A stretch of 64,000 nucleotides of DNA from Paracraurococcus sp042666655 (GCF_042666655.1 NZ_JBHTDE010000007.1:170510-234509); one strand, 5' to 3'. Counted from the first letter of the stretch, positions 7,845 through 16,433 are shown. Notes: generated from the letters alone by a model not told the origin. Made by a program: numbers and translations.

Positions 7845-8489
7845 ATGCCCGACACCGCTGCGCCGCCGCGTCCGCGCCTGCGCGATCCCGACCAGACCCG
7901 CCGCAACATCCTGGACGCGGCGCTGGTGGAATTCGCCGACAAGGGTCTGTCCGGCGCCCGGGTGGACGAGATCGCGGCGCGCACGGCCACCACCAAGCGG
8001 ATGATCTACTACTACTTCGCCAGCAAGGAAGGCCTCTACGCCGCGGTGCTGGAGGAAATGTACGGCGGCATCCGCGACGCCGAGCAGGCGCTGGCCCTGG
8101 ACCGCCTGGACCCGGTCGCGGCGATGCGCAGGCTGATCGAGGTGACCTTCGACTACCACGCGGCGCATCCGGAATTCGTCCGCATGGTGGCGGTGGAGAA
8201 CATCCACAGCGCCCGGCACCTGCAGCAGGCGCCTTCCGTCGCCGAACGCAACGACGCGGTGATCCGCACATTGCGGACGCTGCTCGACCGCGGGGAACAT
8301 GCGGGCGTGTTCCGTGCCCGGGTCGATGCGGTGGACCTGCACCTGCTGATCAGCAGCTTCTGCTTCTACCGCGTCTCCAACCGCCACACCCTGCAGGCGA
8401 TCTTCCGCCGCGACCTGACCGCGCCGGAGCATGTCGCGGCGCATCGGGTGATGATCGTCGAGGCGGTGCTGGCCTGGCTGCGGCCGTAA
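7845..8489 (+). CDS. TetR/AcrR-family transcriptional regulator
   Basis: 214 residues. The N-terminal helix-turn-helix (about residues 20-65: RRNILDAALVEFADKGLSG, then RVDEIAARTATTKRMIYYYF) is textbook TetR, and the remaining C-terminal part is the ligand domain. No clear ribosome site precedes ATG at 7845, so translation may be leaderless. It is divergent from the benzoylformate decarboxylase/Bug operon, with a palindrome in the 120-base gap. The simplest reading is a local repressor of that operon, released by an aromatic acid or CoA ester; the ligand is unknown. Confidence 0.9.
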   Translation: MPDTAAPPRPRLRDPDQTRRNILDAALVEFADKGLSGARVDEIAARTATTKRMIYYYFASKEGLYAAVLEEMYGGIRDAEQALALDRLDPVAAMRRLIEVTFDYHAAHPEFVRMVAVENIHSARHLQQAPSVAERNDAVIRTLRTLLDRGEHAGVFRARVDAVDLHLLISSFCFYRVSNRHTLQAIFRRDLTAPEHVAAHRVMIVEAVLAWLRP

Positions 8490-8493
8490 CCGC

Positions 8494-9363
8494 TTACAGG
8501 CTGGCGAAATGCGCCAGCATGCGGTCTGCATCCGGCATCAGGCCGGAGAAATGGCCGAAGGCATGCACCGCCTGGAACACCGCCATGCCGCCGCCGTGGG
8601 CGGTGCGGCAGCCCTTGGCCCGGGCGGTGCGCAGCAGCGCCGTCTCCAGCGGGAAATAGACGATCTCGCTGACCCAGTGCCGCGCCTGCAGCAGGCCCGG
8701 GTCGAGCGGCAGGCCGGGATGCGCCGCGGTGCCGGTTGGCGTCGCGTGGATGAGGCCGTCGGCCGCCGCCATCGCCGAGGCCAGGTCGGTGCCGGCGACC
8801 GCCCGCCCCGCGCCGTGCCGGGCGCAGAGCGCCGCCGCCGCGCCCTCCGCCCGTGCCCGGTCCATGTCGAACAGGGTCAGCGTGCCGATGCCGAGCCGCA
8901 GCGCCGCTTCCGCCACCGCCGTTCCGGCACCGCCGGCACCAAGCTGCACGGCGCGACCCAGCGCCACATCCGGCAACTGGCGGCGGAACCCCTCGGCGAA
9001 GCCGGAGCAATCGGTGTTGTGGCCGATCCGCCGGCCCCCGCGCAGCACCACGGTATTCACCGCGCCCAGCGCCGCGGCTTCCGGCGACAACTCGGACAGC
9101 AGCGGCACCACCGCCTGCTTGCAGGGATGCGTGACGTTCAGCCCGTCGAAGCCCATCCGCTCGGCGGCCACCAGCAGCTCCGGCAGCGCCTCGGCGCCGA
9201 GGCCCAGCTCGGTCAGGTCGATCAGCCGGTAGACGCAGCCGACGCCCTGCGCCGCCGCTTCCCGCATATGCATCGCCGGGGTGCGGGACAGCTGGATGCC
9301 GGTGCCGATCAGCCCGAGCAACAAGGGGCGGCGTGCCGTTGGGGAGGGGGCTTGGGCGGTCAT
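8494..9363 (-). CDS. aroE: Shikimate/quinate dehydrogenase (catabolic AroE type)
   Basis: 289-residue AroE-family enzyme that reversibly oxidises shikimate (or quinate) to the 3-dehydro compound. The substrate Lys is in FDGLNVTHPCKQ and the Asp in GHNTDCSGF, and the NAD(P) loop QLGAGGAGTAVAEAAL lies near residue 150. The gene is divergent from a Bug receptor, protocatechuate dioxygenase and dehydroshikimate dehydratase genes, so the catabolic direction (shikimate or quinate towards protocatechuate) is more likely than aromatic amino acid synthesis. The gap holds a palindrome at 9399-9420. Its stop lies four bases from the TetR gene's stop, tail to tail. Confidence 0.87.
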   Translation of the reverse strand: MTAQAPSPTARRPLLLGLIGTGIQLSRTPAMHMREAAAQGVGCVYRLIDLTELGLGAEALPELLVAAERMGFDGLNVTHPCKQAVVPLLSELSPEAAALGAVNTVVLRGGRRIGHNTDCSGFAEGFRRQLPDVALGRAVQLGAGGAGTAVAEAALRLGIGTLTLFDMDRARAEGAAAALCARHGAGRAVAGTDLASAMAAADGLIHATPTGTAAHPGLPLDPGLLQARHWVSEIVYFPLETALLRTARAKGCRTAHGGGMAVFQAVHAFGHFSGLMPDADRMLAHFASL

Positions 9364-9398
9364 GGCGTTCGGCTCCGGTTTTTTCTATTGCGAAGTTT

Positions 9399-9420
9399 AT
9401 GTACTATCCGGTACGTACAT
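9399..9420. promoter_or_regulatory. Candidate operator of the quinate/protocatechuate divergon
   Basis: 22-bp near-palindrome (ATGTACTATCC / GGTACGTACAT, 8 of 11 positions symmetric) in the 113-base gap between aroE and the Bug receptor gene. The base composition is unusually AT-rich for this genome (TTTTTTCTATTGCGAAG beside it), consistent with a divergent promoter. The regulator is not in the immediate gap; candidates would be TetR, IclR or PcaR-type proteins. Confidence 0.5.
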
Positions 9421-9476
9421 GTCAACGCCGCGCTCTAGGCCGGCGGTCCGCGAAGAGACGAGGAGAGGAAACCGCC

Positions 9477-10457
9477 ATGACGCATCTCACCCGCCGCCAG
9501 CTTGGCCTGGCCGCCGCCTTCGGCCTGGCCGCGCGCCCGGCATTCGCCCAGGGCGACTACTCCGGCAGCCGCCCCGTGACGCTCGTCGTCGCCTGGGCGC
9601 CGGGCGGGTCCACCGACTTCGTCGCCCGCGTCCTGGCCCAGGGCATGTCGGCGGCGCTTGGCGGCAACGTGGTGGTGGACAACCGCCCCGGCGCCAGCGG
9701 CACCATCGGCCATGCCTCCGTCGCCCGCGCCCGGCCGGACGGCTATACCCTGCTGCTCGGCGTCAACTCCACCTATGCCATGGCGCGGCATTTGTTCCCG
9801 CAGCGCGGCTACGACGACGAGAAATCCTTCGCCGGCATCGGCCGCGTCGCCACCACGCCGATCTTCCTCTGCGCCAGCAACAAGCTTGGCGTGACCGACA
9901 TCAAGGGCTTCGTGGCCAAGGCGAAGGCAGCGGCCGGCAAGCTTTCCTACGCCTCCTCCGGCGCCGGCTCCTCGGCCCATCTGGCGACCGAGTTGTTCCT
10001 GCGCTCGGCCGGGATCGAGGTGCAGAACGTCACCTACAAGGGCGGCGCCCCGGCGGTACAGGCGCTGATCAGCGGCGAGGTGGAGATGGCCTTCGTCGAT
10101 GCCGTCACCGCGCTGCCGCTGATCGCGGCCAAGCAGGTCACCGCCATCGGCGTTTCCTCGCCGCAGCGCAACCCGCTGGCGCCCACGGTCCCGACCATCG
10201 CCGAGAGCGGCTATCCCGGCTACGAATGCTCCTCCGACTTCGCGCTGCTGGCCCCCGCCGGTACCCCGCCGGCGATCATCCAGAAGCTTGCCGCCGCCAA
10301 GGCCGCCGCGCTGCAAAGCCCGGAGATTGTCGAGAAGCTGCGCAACGGCTCGATCTTCCCGGATGTCGGGATGCCGGAGGCCTGGCCACAGCAGGTCGTC
10401 GCCGAGAGCAGCAAATGGGGCGAGGTCATCAGGTCCCGCGGCATCACCCTGGAATAG
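9477..10457 (+). CDS. Bug/TctC-family solute receptor
   Basis: 326-residue periplasmic receptor of the tripartite tricarboxylate transporter family. The start at 9477 follows AGGAGAGG. The leader TRRQLGLAAAFGLAARPAFA is a likely Tat/Sec signal peptide cut after AFA. Family landmarks are LVVAWAPGGSTDFVARVLA, NRPGASGTIGHASVARA and DGYTLLLGVNSTYA. It is the first gene of a unit with pcaH, pcaG and the dehydroshikimate dehydratase, so it may bind quinate, shikimate or protocatechuate (inference from context). A perfect hairpin separates it from pcaH. Confidence 0.9.
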   Translation: MTHLTRRQLGLAAAFGLAARPAFAQGDYSGSRPVTLVVAWAPGGSTDFVARVLAQGMSAALGGNVVVDNRPGASGTIGHASVARARPDGYTLLLGVNSTYAMARHLFPQRGYDDEKSFAGIGRVATTPIFLCASNKLGVTDIKGFVAKAKAAAGKLSYASSGAGSSAHLATELFLRSAGIEVQNVTYKGGAPAVQALISGEVEMAFVDAVTALPLIAAKQVTAIGVSSPQRNPLAPTVPTIAESGYPGYECSSDFALLAPAGTPPAIIQKLAAAKAAALQSPEIVEKLRNGSIFPDVGMPEAWPQQVVAESSKWGEVIRSRGITLE

Positions 10458-10498
10458 GCGCATCGCCGCCGGCCCCGACCGGCACTAGACTTCATCCC

Positions 10499-10519
10499 GC
10501 GGTGCCCGCCGGGCACCGC
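10499..10519 (+). other. Perfect hairpin between receptor gene and pcaH
   Basis: Nine-base arms GCGGTGCCC and GGGCACCGC flank a GCC loop, five bases before the pcaH ribosome site (AGGAGGAG). There is no T-run, so it is more likely an mRNA stability or processing element, or a partial terminator that lowers pcaHG expression relative to the receptor, than a full stop. Confidence 0.5.
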
Positions 10520-10539
10520 GCCCAGGAGGAGACACAGGC

Positions 10540-11271
10540 ATGTCGGACACCGTGCCCTTCCGGCCCTTCGCGGCCGGCACCCAGCCGCCGCTGGACCACG
10601 CCGCCTATGGCAGCACGCATCTGCGCCACCCGAAGCGCGCCCTGCGCAGCCTGGCGCAGACCGTCTCCGAGACCACCGGCCCGCATTTCACCCCGGCGCT
10701 TTTCCCCGCGATCGGCGACATGACGAGGCAGGCGAAGGGCGAACCGCTGGGCGAGCGCATCATCGTCGCCGGCCGGGTGACGGACGAGGAAGGCCGCCCC
10801 GTCCCCAACACCATGGTCGAGGTCTGGCAGGCCAATGCCGCCGGCCGCTACGCCCATCCGCGCGATACCCACGACGCGCCGGCCGATCCCAACTTCCCCG
10901 GCGAGGGCCGCATCTTCACCGATGCCCAGGGGCACTACCGCTTCGTCACCATCAAGCCGGGCGCCTATCCCTGGCGCAACCACCACAATGCCTGGCGGCC
11001 GGTGCATATCCATTTCTCGCTGTTCGGCAGCGGCTTCGCCCAGCGCCTGGTCACCCAGATGTACTTCCCCGGCGATCCGCTGCTGGCGCTCGACCCGGTC
11101 TACCACGGCGTCGCCGATGCCGGCGCGCGCGAGCGTCTGGTGAGCAAGTTCGACCTCGACGTCACCGAGCCGGAATGGGCGCTCGGCTACCGCTTCGACA
11201 TCGTGCTGCGTGGTCGCGGCGCGACCCCCTTCGAGGATCGCGGCGCGACCCCTTTCGAGGAGGCGCACTGA
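10540..11271 (+). CDS. pcaH: Protocatechuate 3,4-dioxygenase beta subunit
   Basis: 243-residue beta subunit of the non-haem Fe(III) dioxygenase that cleaves protocatechuate to 3-carboxy-cis,cis-muconate. The four iron ligands are visible: Y104 (GRYAHP), Y143 (GAYPW), and H156 and H158 (RPVHIHFSLFG). The preceding RBS is AGGAGGAG. The last 18 residues contain a tandem duplication of RGATPFE(D/E), coded by two 24-bp copies, that is not expected in the family. The stop overlaps the pcaG start by one base. The rest of the beta-ketoadipate pathway (pcaB, C, D, I, J) is not in this window. Confidence 0.95.
   Translation: MSDTVPFRPFAAGTQPPLDHAAYGSTHLRHPKRALRSLAQTVSETTGPHFTPALFPAIGDMTRQAKGEPLGERIIVAGRVTDEEGRPVPNTMVEVWQANAAGRYAHPRDTHDAPADPNFPGEGRIFTDAQGHYRFVTIKPGAYPWRNHHNAWRPVHIHFSLFGSGFAQRLVTQMYFPGDPLLALDPVYHGVADAGARERLVSKFDLDVTEPEWALGYRFDIVLRGRGATPFEDRGATPFEEAH
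11215..11262 (+). repeat. 24-bp in-frame tandem duplication at the pcaH 3' end
   Basis: Two adjacent 24-bp copies (11215-11238 and 11239-11262) differ at only two positions and encode RGATPFED then RGATPFEE. The duplication keeps the frame and lies in the variable C-terminal tail, so it is probably a recent replication-slippage event. Confidence 0.85.
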
Positions 11272-11792
11272 TGCCCGCCGCCACCGCCAGCCAGACGATC
11301 GGCCCCTATTGGCACCTGATCGAGCACAAGGAATGGGCCGACCTCACGCGCTTCGGCGCCGAGGGCGAGCGCATCGAGGTCACCGGCCGCATCACCGACG
11401 GCGCCGGCGATGCCGTGGCCGATGCCGCGGTCGAGATCTGGCAGTCCAGCCCGCCGGCGGATGAGCGCTTCCCCGGTTACGGCCGCAGCGCGACCGATGC
11501 CGAGGGCCGCTTCCGCTTCGTCACCCTGAAGCCCGAAGCGGTGCCGGGCAACGGCAACCAGACCCAGGCGCCGCATCTGTCCGTGGTGCTGCTCGCCCGC
11601 GGCCTGATGACCGCGCTGCGCACCCGCATCTACTTCCAGGGCGAGGCGTCGAACGAGACCGACCCGCTGCTCGCCGCGATCGAGGATCCGGCAGAGCGGG
11701 CGACCTTGATCGCGCGGCCGGCCGGCGCCGGGACCTGGACCCTCGACATCCGCCTGCAGGGCGAGGGCGAGACGGTCTTCCTCGAGGTCTGA
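11271..11792 (+). CDS. pcaG: Protocatechuate 3,4-dioxygenase alpha subunit
   Basis: 173-residue alpha subunit, paralogous to PcaH but without the iron ligands. Recognisable motifs are SQTIGPYWHLIE at the N-terminus, the shared core ITDGAGDAVADAAVEIWQ and FRFVTLKPEAVPG. It is somewhat shorter than common PcaG proteins (about 200 residues). It starts on the last base of the pcaH stop codon, giving tight coupling for a 1:1 alpha/beta complex. Confidence 0.93.
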   Translation: MPAATASQTIGPYWHLIEHKEWADLTRFGAEGERIEVTGRITDGAGDAVADAAVEIWQSSPPADERFPGYGRSATDAEGRFRFVTLKPEAVPGNGNQTQAPHLSVVLLARGLMTALRTRIYFQGEASNETDPLLAAIEDPAERATLIARPAGAGTWTLDIRLQGEGETVFLEV

Positions 11793-11812
11793 ACCGGACG
11801 GGATACCCACCG

Positions 11813-13672
11813 ATGACCCTGCCGAAGTCGATCGCCACCGTCTGCCTCAGCGGCACCCTGCCGGACAAGCTGGAAGCCGCGGCCTTGGCCGGCTTCCAGG
11901 GGGTCGAGATCTTCGAGAACGACCTGCTGACCTATGACGGCTCGCCCGAGGCGGTCGGCCGGATGTGCGCCGACCTCGGGCTGGCCGTGACCATCTACCA
12001 GCCCTTCCGCGACTTCGAGGCGATGCCGGAGCCGCAGCGCCGGCGCAACCTCGACCGCGCCGAGCGGAAGTTCGACACCATGCAGGCGCTCGGCACCGAC
12101 CTCATCCTGGTCTGCAGCAATACCCAAGCAGCGACCTTGCCGGAGCCGGAACGCGCCAGCGCCGACCTGTGCGAGATGGCGGAGCGTGCCGCGGCCCGTG
12201 GCCTGCGGGTCGGCTTCGAGGCGCTGGCCTGGGGCCGGCGGACCAGCCTCTGGCGCCAGGCTTGGGATATCGTGCGGCAGGCCGACCATCCCGCGCTCGG
12301 CCTGATCCTCGACAGCTTCCACACCCTGTCGCGCGGCGACGACCTCGCCGGCCTCGATGCGGTGCCGGCCGAAAAGCTTTTCTTCCTGCAGCTTGCCGAT
12401 GCGCCGAAGCTGTCGATGGACGTGCTCTCCTGGAGCCGCCACTTCCGGCTCTTCCCCGGCCAGGGCGACCTGCCGGTCGGGCCCTTCCTGCGCGACGTGC
12501 TGCGGGCCGGCTATCGCGGCCCGGTTTCGCTGGAGGTCTTCAACGACGAATTCCGCGCCGCCCCGGTCCGCCGCATCGCCCGCGACGCATTGCGCAGCCT
12601 GATCCTGCTGGACGACGAGGTCCGCGCCGAGGCACCGCCCGCCACCGTCCCGGCCGCGGCGCTGCCGCCGGCCCCGACCCTCGCCGGCTTCGAATTCCTC
12701 GAATTCGCCGTCGACGAGCCATCGCGCGAGCAGCTTGCCGGCCTGCTCGGCACCCTCGGCTTCGCCCGCGCCGGCCTGCATCGCTCGAAGGCGGTCGAGT
12801 TGCACCGCCAGGGCGGCGTCAACCTGGTGCTCAACAGCGAACCCGACAGCGCCGCCGCCGAGCGCTTCGAGATGTTCGGCCCGACCGTCTGCGCCATGGC
12901 GCTCCGGGTGGACGATCCCGCCCGCGCCCTGGCCCGGGCCCAGGCGCTGCTCAGCCCGGCCTGGCAGGAACAGATCGGTGCGGGCGAGCACCGCATCCCC
13001 GCCATCCGTGCGCCGGACGGCACGCTGATCTACCTGGTGCGGAGCGGGGCCGACATCTGGCCGGACGACTTCACCCTGGCCCCGCCGCCAGTGCTCAGCC
13101 TGCCGCCGCTCGCCGGCATCGACCACGTCGTGCAGGCGCTCGCGCCCGGGCATCTCGATGGCTTCGTGCTGTTCTGGCGCGCGGTCTTCGGCCTGCAGGC
13201 CGACCCGGTCTGGGAACTGCCCGACCCCTTCGGCATCGTCCGCAGCCGCACGCTCTCCTCGGCCAACCGCAGCCTCCGGCTGCCGCTGAATGTCTCGGAA
13301 AGCCGGCAGACCACCACGGGACGCTTCGTCTCCGCCTATGCCGGCGCCGGCGTGCACCACATCGCCTTCGCCGCGCCGGATGTGGCCGCGGCGGCGACGC
13401 GGGACGCACCGATGCTGGACATCCCGGAGAACTACTACGACGACCTGGCGGCGCGCTTCGACCTCGGCGACGCCGAGCTCGCGGGCCTGCAACAGCGTCA
13501 CCTGCTGTACGACCGCGACGCGCAGGGCGGCAGCTTCGTGCACGCCTATACCCACGCCTTCCAGGACCGCTTCTTCTTCGAGCTGGTCGAGCGGCGGGGC
13601 GGGTACGAGCAGTACGGCGCGCCGAACGCCGCGGTGCGGATGGCGGCGCAGGCCAGGCAGCAAAGGAAGTAG
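11813..13672 (+). CDS. quiC1: 3-dehydroshikimate dehydratase fused to an HPPD-like domain (QuiC1/QsuB type)
   Basis: 619-residue two-domain protein. Residues 1-270 form a xylose-isomerase-like TIM barrel. The expected metal ligands are E136 (GFEALAWG), D167 (LDSFHT), Q193 (LQLAD) and E241 (LEVFNDEF). This domain dehydrates 3-dehydroshikimate to protocatechuate. Residues ~285-610 form a 4-hydroxyphenylpyruvate-dioxygenase-like VOC module. It retains a His-His-Glu set (IDHVVQALAP, VHHIAFAAPD, FFFELVERRGG), although its function in such fusions is unsettled. The gene follows pcaHG by 20 bases and supplies their substrate. A hairpin follows the stop. Confidence 0.9.
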   Translation: MTLPKSIATVCLSGTLPDKLEAAALAGFQGVEIFENDLLTYDGSPEAVGRMCADLGLAVTIYQPFRDFEAMPEPQRRRNLDRAERKFDTMQALGTDLILVCSNTQAATLPEPERASADLCEMAERAAARGLRVGFEALAWGRRTSLWRQAWDIVRQADHPALGLILDSFHTLSRGDDLAGLDAVPAEKLFFLQLADAPKLSMDVLSWSRHFRLFPGQGDLPVGPFLRDVLRAGYRGPVSLEVFNDEFRAAPVRRIARDALRSLILLDDEVRAEAPPATVPAAALPPAPTLAGFEFLEFAVDEPSREQLAGLLGTLGFARAGLHRSKAVELHRQGGVNLVLNSEPDSAAAERFEMFGPTVCAMALRVDDPARALARAQALLSPAWQEQIGAGEHRIPAIRAPDGTLIYLVRSGADIWPDDFTLAPPPVLSLPPLAGIDHVVQALAPGHLDGFVLFWRAVFGLQADPVWELPDPFGIVRSRTLSSANRSLRLPLNVSESRQTTTGRFVSAYAGAGVHHIAFAAPDVAAAATRDAPMLDIPENYYDDLAARFDLGDAELAGLQQRHLLYDRDAQGGSFVHAYTHAFQDRFFFELVERRGGYEQYGAPNAAVRMAAQARQQRK

Positions 13673-13678
13673 GAATTT

Positions 13679-13696
13679 GGGGGGAAGTATCCCCCC
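13679..13696. terminator. Hairpin with AGTA loop after quiC1
   Basis: GGGGGGA and TCCCCCC arms flank AGTA seven bases after the stop; C-rich sequence and TTCT follow. The core GGAAGTATCC is shared with the hairpin at 4975-4998, which suggests a recurring terminator form in this genome. Confidence 0.6.
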
Positions 13697-13751
13697 GAAC
13701 CCCCTTCTATCGTTCCGAGTCTTGCATGCGCGGGTTCCAGCCGCGAGCCTC

Positions 13752-15035
13752 ATGGCCATGAAGCCGATTCCTCCGCACGTCCGCGACCATGCGGGTCTCA
13801 TCCTCGCCGATACCATCGGTGCCATCGTCGCCGGACACCGCGAGGCCGAAGTCGCCGCCATGGTGGCGCGCCAGGCGACCGGCGGCGTGCCGCTGCTGGG
13901 CGCCGCCGCGGCCGCGCCACCGCCCATGGCCGCCTTCCTCACCGGGCTGGCCGGCACCGCCGCCGAACTGGACGAGGGCAACTACCCCGCCGGCGGCCAC
14001 CCGGCGATCCACGCCATCGCCCCGGCCCTGGCCGAGGCCGCCACGCGCGGCTGCACCGGCGAAGCGCTGCTGACGGCCTGCATCGCCGGCTACGAGGCGG
14101 GGTCCCGCGTCGGCCATGCCATGCGGCTCCGCGCCGCGGCGCATCCGCACGGCACCTGGGGCGTGGTCGGCGCCGCCGCCGCGGTCGCCAGCCTGCGCGG
14201 CCAGGATGCCGCCCGGACCCAGGGCGCCCTCGACCTCGCCGCCAGCCTCGGCCTTGCCACCAGTGCCACCGCCTCGCTCCGCGGCGGCTCCGTCCGCAAC
14301 GTCTATGCCGGCGCCGCGGCGCAGAACGGACTGCTGGCGGTGGACCTGGCGGAGGCCGGCATCACCGGCGAGCCGGGCGGCATCCCCGTGATCTTCGGCC
14401 AAGTGATCGGCGAGGCCTGGGACCAGGCCGCCTATGCGGCATCCGCCAGCCGCTGGTTCATCCTGGAGAGCTTCCTCAAGCTGCATGCCTGTTGCCGCGA
14501 GACCCAGGGCGCGCTGGAGGCAATCGAGCGGCTCTTGGCCGAAGCGCCGGTCGCGCCGGATGCGGTCGCGGCCATCGAAGTCGAGACCTTCGCCTCCGCC
14601 TCGCTGCTGTCGGAACGCGCGGCCGTGGCGCCGATCGCCGGCCGCTTCTCCATCCCCTTCACCGTGGCGACGCGCATCGTCTCGGGCGGCGCCTGGATCG
14701 AGGCCTTCTCGCCGGCCGCCATCGCCGACCCCGCGACCCGCGCCCTGGCCGCGAAGGTGGCGGTGCGCGAGAACATGGCGCTGACCGCCCGCCAGCCCGC
14801 CGAACGCGTCTGCCGCGTGGCGCTGCGCCTCGCCGATGGCACGACCCGCCGGTGCGAGGTCATCGGCACTCCCGGCGACCCCGACCGCCCGCACCCTGAA
14901 GCCGCGCTGCGCGAGAAGTTCCGCCGCTGCGTCGAGCCCGGCTTCGGCGCCCGTTGGACGGAATTGTGGGACATGGCCCGCCACCCCGATCGCCTGGCCT
15001 CCGCCGCCACGCTGTTCCAGGCCTTCCGCCCCTGA
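13752..15035 (+). CDS. MmgE/PrpD family protein
   Basis: 427-residue member of the MmgE/PrpD family, which includes 2-methylcitrate dehydratase and immune-responsive-gene-1 decarboxylases. Visible features are DTIGAIVAGHREAEV near the N-terminus, ELDEGNYPAGGHPAIHAIAPALA (residues ~75-97), a glycine-rich AYEAGSRVGHAM-like segment, and FLKLHACCRETQGALEAIE (~239-257). It is slightly short for the family (about 450 residues). A specific reaction cannot be assigned. The neighbours are sugar-acid-type dehydrogenases, not the methylcitrate genes. The start could equally be ATG at 13758, since MAMK has two ATGs. Confidence 0.82.
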   Translation: MAMKPIPPHVRDHAGLILADTIGAIVAGHREAEVAAMVARQATGGVPLLGAAAAAPPPMAAFLTGLAGTAAELDEGNYPAGGHPAIHAIAPALAEAATRGCTGEALLTACIAGYEAGSRVGHAMRLRAAAHPHGTWGVVGAAAAVASLRGQDAARTQGALDLAASLGLATSATASLRGGSVRNVYAGAAAQNGLLAVDLAEAGITGEPGGIPVIFGQVIGEAWDQAAYAASASRWFILESFLKLHACCRETQGALEAIERLLAEAPVAPDAVAAIEVETFASASLLSERAAVAPIAGRFSIPFTVATRIVSGGAWIEAFSPAAIADPATRALAAKVAVRENMALTARQPAERVCRVALRLADGTTRRCEVIGTPGDPDRPHPEAALREKFRRCVEPGFGARWTELWDMARHPDRLASAATLFQAFRP

Positions 15036-15047
15036 CCCCTGCCGGGT

Positions 15048-15068
15048 CCAGGGCGCGCCGCGCCCTGG
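15048..15068. terminator. Bidirectional hairpin between convergent genes
   Basis: Nine-base arms (CCAGGGCGC / GCGCCCTGG) with a three-base loop lie 13 bases after the MmgE/PrpD stop. It sits before the stop of the convergent oxidoreductase gene, so it may serve both transcripts. Confidence 0.55.
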
Positions 15069-15101
15069 TGGGGGCGTGCGGAGGGGGCAAAGCCGCCTTT
15101 G

Positions 15102-16433
15102 CTATTCCGCCGCCTTGGCCGGCCGCGCCGCCTGTTCCATCGCTCGCCGAATCCGCACCGCCTCGGATGTCTCGTCCAGTGCCACATCGGCATAGGTGAC
15201 GATCCCGCCTGCCTTCACCGCGCGCTTCAGCGGCACGCCATGCGCCAAGCCGATCGGCAACGCGCCGACCGCCAGGGACCGTTCCGCCGGGATGCATTTG
15301 CCCCAGACCATGGCGCCGCCCTCGCCGTCCAGCACCTCGCCGGCGGCCAGGTCGCGCTTGGCGGTCGAGGCGACGTCGCCGCGCCAGGCCTCGGACGACC
15401 CGGTCGGCTCCCGCCGCAGTGCCGCGCTGGCCACCGAGATGCCGAGTTCCAGGCCGATGAAGTGGTAGGGCCGCCACAGCGCCGCGTAGCGCCCGCTCGG
15501 GTCGGTCGCCACGCCGTATTCGGAGAAGCAGCGGCGGATGTAGTCCGTCTCGCCCTCGAACACCGCATAGACGCCCCAGCGCAGGTCGCCCTGCACCTGC
15601 CGCCCGTCGCGTTCGAGCGAGGAGATCACCTCCACCCGCCCGGTCGATCCGGCAAAGACCTGCGGCAGGTCGTGCGTGCCGCAGGGCGGGAAGGCGAGCC
15701 CGTCCTCCGGTGGCTGCAGCCCGGTCGCATTGGCGATCGCCGCCATCTCGATGCCGGACTTGGTGCCGTCGAGGAAGGAGTTGAACATCTGCGGGTTCAT
15801 CCCGCCGAGCTTCGCCTGCTCCTCACTCAGCCCGTAATGCCCCCAGACCGTGGCCGGCGTGCTGGCATGGTAGGCCGGCAGGTATTTTGTCCCCTTGCCG
15901 GCGGCGACGACATCGAACCCCTCGGCGCGGAGGGTATCGACGATCTCGCAGACCAGCGCCGGCTGGTCGCCGTAGGCCATGGAATAGACGGTGCCCGCCG
16001 CCCGCGCCTTCTCCGCCAGCAGCGGGCCGGCCAGGACATCGGCCTCCACGTTCACCATGACGATATGCTTGCCATGCGCGATGGCGGCGAGCGCGTGGCG
16101 GATGCCGGCGGCCGGGTGGCCGGTGCATTCGATGATGACCTCGATGCGCGGATCGGCGATCAGCGCCATCGCGTCCTCGGTCAGCGTCGTCGCGCCGCTG
16201 CGCAGCGCCGTGTCGATATCGGGTGCCGCATATTTCGCCTCGGGCCAGCCGATGCGGGCCAGCGCCGCCCGGGCGCGCGGCAGGGCCAGGTCGGCGATGC
16301 CGGCGATCTGCATCCCCACCGTGCGCTGCGAGGCGGCGAGGAACATCGAGCCGAATTTGCCCGCCCCGATCAGCCCGACCGTGACCGGCTTGCCGGAAGC
16401 GGCGCGCGCCCGGAGCATCCTGTGCAGGTTCAT
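15102..16433 (-). CDS. NAD(P)-binding oxidoreductase with C-terminal SAF domain
   Basis: 443 residues. The N-terminal homoserine-dehydrogenase/Gfo-Idh-like Rossmann domain shows VGLIGAGKFGSMF (residues ~18-30) and IIECTGHPAAG followed by GKHIVMVNVEADVLAG, the form seen in dehydrogenases acting on branched or sugar-derived acids. The C-terminal part (about 340-435, AKRDLAAGEVLDGEGG...LPIGLAHGVPLKRAVKAGGIVT) is a SAF domain like that of sialic acid synthase and UxaA-type dehydratases. The family is found beside tetronate/threonate and other sugar-acid genes. No experimentally fixed substrate can be read. It is divergent from an L-threonate-dehydrogenase-like gene. Confidence 0.8.
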   Translation of the reverse strand: MNLHRMLRARAASGKPVTVGLIGAGKFGSMFLAASQRTVGMQIAGIADLALPRARAALARIGWPEAKYAAPDIDTALRSGATTLTEDAMALIADPRIEVIIECTGHPAAGIRHALAAIAHGKHIVMVNVEADVLAGPLLAEKARAAGTVYSMAYGDQPALVCEIVDTLRAEGFDVVAAGKGTKYLPAYHASTPATVWGHYGLSEEQAKLGGMNPQMFNSFLDGTKSGIEMAAIANATGLQPPEDGLAFPPCGTHDLPQVFAGSTGRVEVISSLERDGRQVQGDLRWGVYAVFEGETDYIRRCFSEYGVATDPSGRYAALWRPYHFIGLELGISVASAALRREPTGSSEAWRGDVASTAKRDLAAGEVLDGEGGAMVWGKCIPAERSLAVGALPIGLAHGVPLKRAVKAGGIVTYADVALDETSEAVRIRRAMEQAARPAKAAE

